Shown piece by piece: positions 5,033 to 5,690 of a DNA stretch of 5,690 bases (position 1 is its first letter; every line of letters starts with the position of its first letter). The notes under the pieces are model-generated. The model was not told the origin of the DNA. It worked only from the letters and a program-made list of their open reading frames with translations, and did no database searches. The translations under genes were made by a program, and so were the position numbers. Source of the stretch: Gemmataceae bacterium (GTDB lineage Bacteria > Planctomycetota > Planctomycetia > Gemmatales > Gemmataceae); contig JADLBT010000261.1 of assembly GCA_020847555.1 (NCBI GenBank), positions 1 to 5,690 of the forward strand, given 5' to 3'.

Positions 5033-5690
5033 CTACACCCACCCCGGCCGCTCGCGCCCCTCGACCAGTTCCCACACCTGCTGGCAGCACGGGCCGTGGC
5101 GGACGCAGCCCTCGGGGTGGTCGGTGCGCAGACCACCGGCCGGACTGAGGCGCAGGTGAAACTCGGTCGGCCACGGTCCTCCCGCGTCGAGGAACGCGCG
5201 CCACAACTGCCAGCCGAGGTTCCGCCCGTGCGTCCCCTCCACCTGCCACGCCTCCGCCCCGAGCCAGCAGACCGCCTGGGCCGGCTCGCCGGTGAGACAT
5301 GGCGGACTGACGCCGTGGATCGACTGGCCATCAGGGAGGCTGCGGTAGTGGACGTTCAGCCCGCGCAGCAGGGCGTAGAAGGTCAGCGCCTGAATGAAGT
5401 TCAGCCACTGGCAGCGGAGCCGCCGGCGGTTGAACCACCCCGCCCACGGCGCCGGTACACGGTGGTCGGAGTCGGGCAGTTCGACCCGGTCCGGCTCGGG
5501 GTCGCCCGCCTCGCCCTCCGCCCGCAGGGCCATGAAGTAGGCCGCACGCACCAGCCGGCCGTGGAACACCCCCGCCCGCACCGTGCCGCGCACCAGGTAG
5601 GCAAGTCCCGGCGCCACCGCCCACGGCGCCAGGAGCAGTCCCCCCTCGGCAAGCTGTTCCAGCCACGCCGGGTACACGTCGTCCGTGGCC
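5033..5690 (-). CDS. Protein-L-isoaspartate O-methyltransferase-like protein, C-terminal part (5' end outside window)
   Basis: The frame is open from the right edge (ATDDVYPAWLEQLAEGG...), so the GTG at 5677 is not the likely start; the last 218 residues are present. The segment PAWLEQLAEGGLLLAPW, then a strand, then AAYFMALRAEGE matches the end of the PCMT methyltransferase fold: the QL..GG loop and the following FM.LR strand. That family transfers a methyl group from S-adenosylmethionine to damaged isoaspartyl residues or, in peptide-modification variants, to Asp side chains. The SAM-binding GxGxG motif would lie outside the window and cannot be checked. About 155 further residues follow, including VCWLGAEAWQVEGTHGRNLGWQLWRAFLDAGGPWPTEFHLRL and a Cys cluster near the end (CVRHGPCCQQVW). 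This extension is longer than in classic Pcm, so the substrate may differ. Family assignment is by eye. Confidence 0.65.
   Translation of the reverse strand, partial: ATDDVYPAWLEQLAEGGLLLAPWAVAPGLAYLVRGTVRAGVFHGRLVRAAYFMALRAEGEAGDPEPDRVELPDSDHRVPAPWAGWFNRRRLRCQWLNFIQALTFYALLRGLNVHYRSLPDGQSIHGVSPPCLTGEPAQAVCWLGAEAWQVEGTHGRNLGWQLWRAFLDAGGPWPTEFHLRLSPAGGLRTDHPEGCVRHGPCCQQVWELVEGRERPGWV

Noticed and set aside
4993..5117. 13-base direct repeat GCAGCCCTCGGGG (4993-5005 and 5105-5117)
   Set aside because: One copy is inside coding sequence, it is fully GC-rich, and there is no target-site or array structure; probably chance.
5438..5630. CGCCCACGGCGCC occurring twice in the methyltransferase-like gene
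   Set aside because: Both copies encode Ala-Pro-Trp-Ala in the same frame, so the match follows from codon choice.

Overview
The window looks like chromosome of a GC-rich planctomycete, most likely near the Gemmata group. This rests on recognition by eye: a DUF4058 protein, a large serine recombinase of the type common in that phylum, a methyltransferase-like gene with a long C-terminal extension, and palindromic intergenic repeats. No database search was possible.

Layout. Positions 1-2845 (plus strand) hold a compact set of co-directional genes from what looks like the right-hand part of an integrative element. They are a 95-aa mobile-element-associated protein, an unrecognised 105-aa protein, a large serine recombinase (617 aa from its well-supported start at 696), and a 99-aa protein whose ATG overlaps the recombinase stop. 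Hand-counted 60-base samples here give about 55-65% GC, against about 68-78% in samples from 3361 onward, which fits foreign DNA beside host DNA. Positions 2846-3219 carry no convincing gene but hold a perfect 27-bp inverted repeat, a near-perfect 26-bp inverted repeat, and a third hairpin around a possible -10 box. From 3220 the sequence looks like host chromosome: a four-helix membrane protein (plus), a convergent DUF4058 gene (minus), and the C-terminal part of a protein-L-isoaspartate O-methyltransferase-like protein (minus) that runs off the right edge.

How it fits together. The recombinase probably catalyses integration or excision of the element, and the two small upstream genes look like its passengers or accessories. 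The end of the recombinase gene is odd. Its last 29 codons lose the GC-rich third-position bias, and they contain a GTAC-TG-GTAC quasi-palindrome and part of a cluster of CCGCAGG hairpins. This is a reasonable place to look for an attachment site. The host genes at right show no obvious functional link to each other.

Nothing in the window amounts to a clearly new multi-gene system. The points most worth a second look are the recombinase with Ala in place of the usual active-site Asp, the possible att region at its 3' end, and the palindromes.
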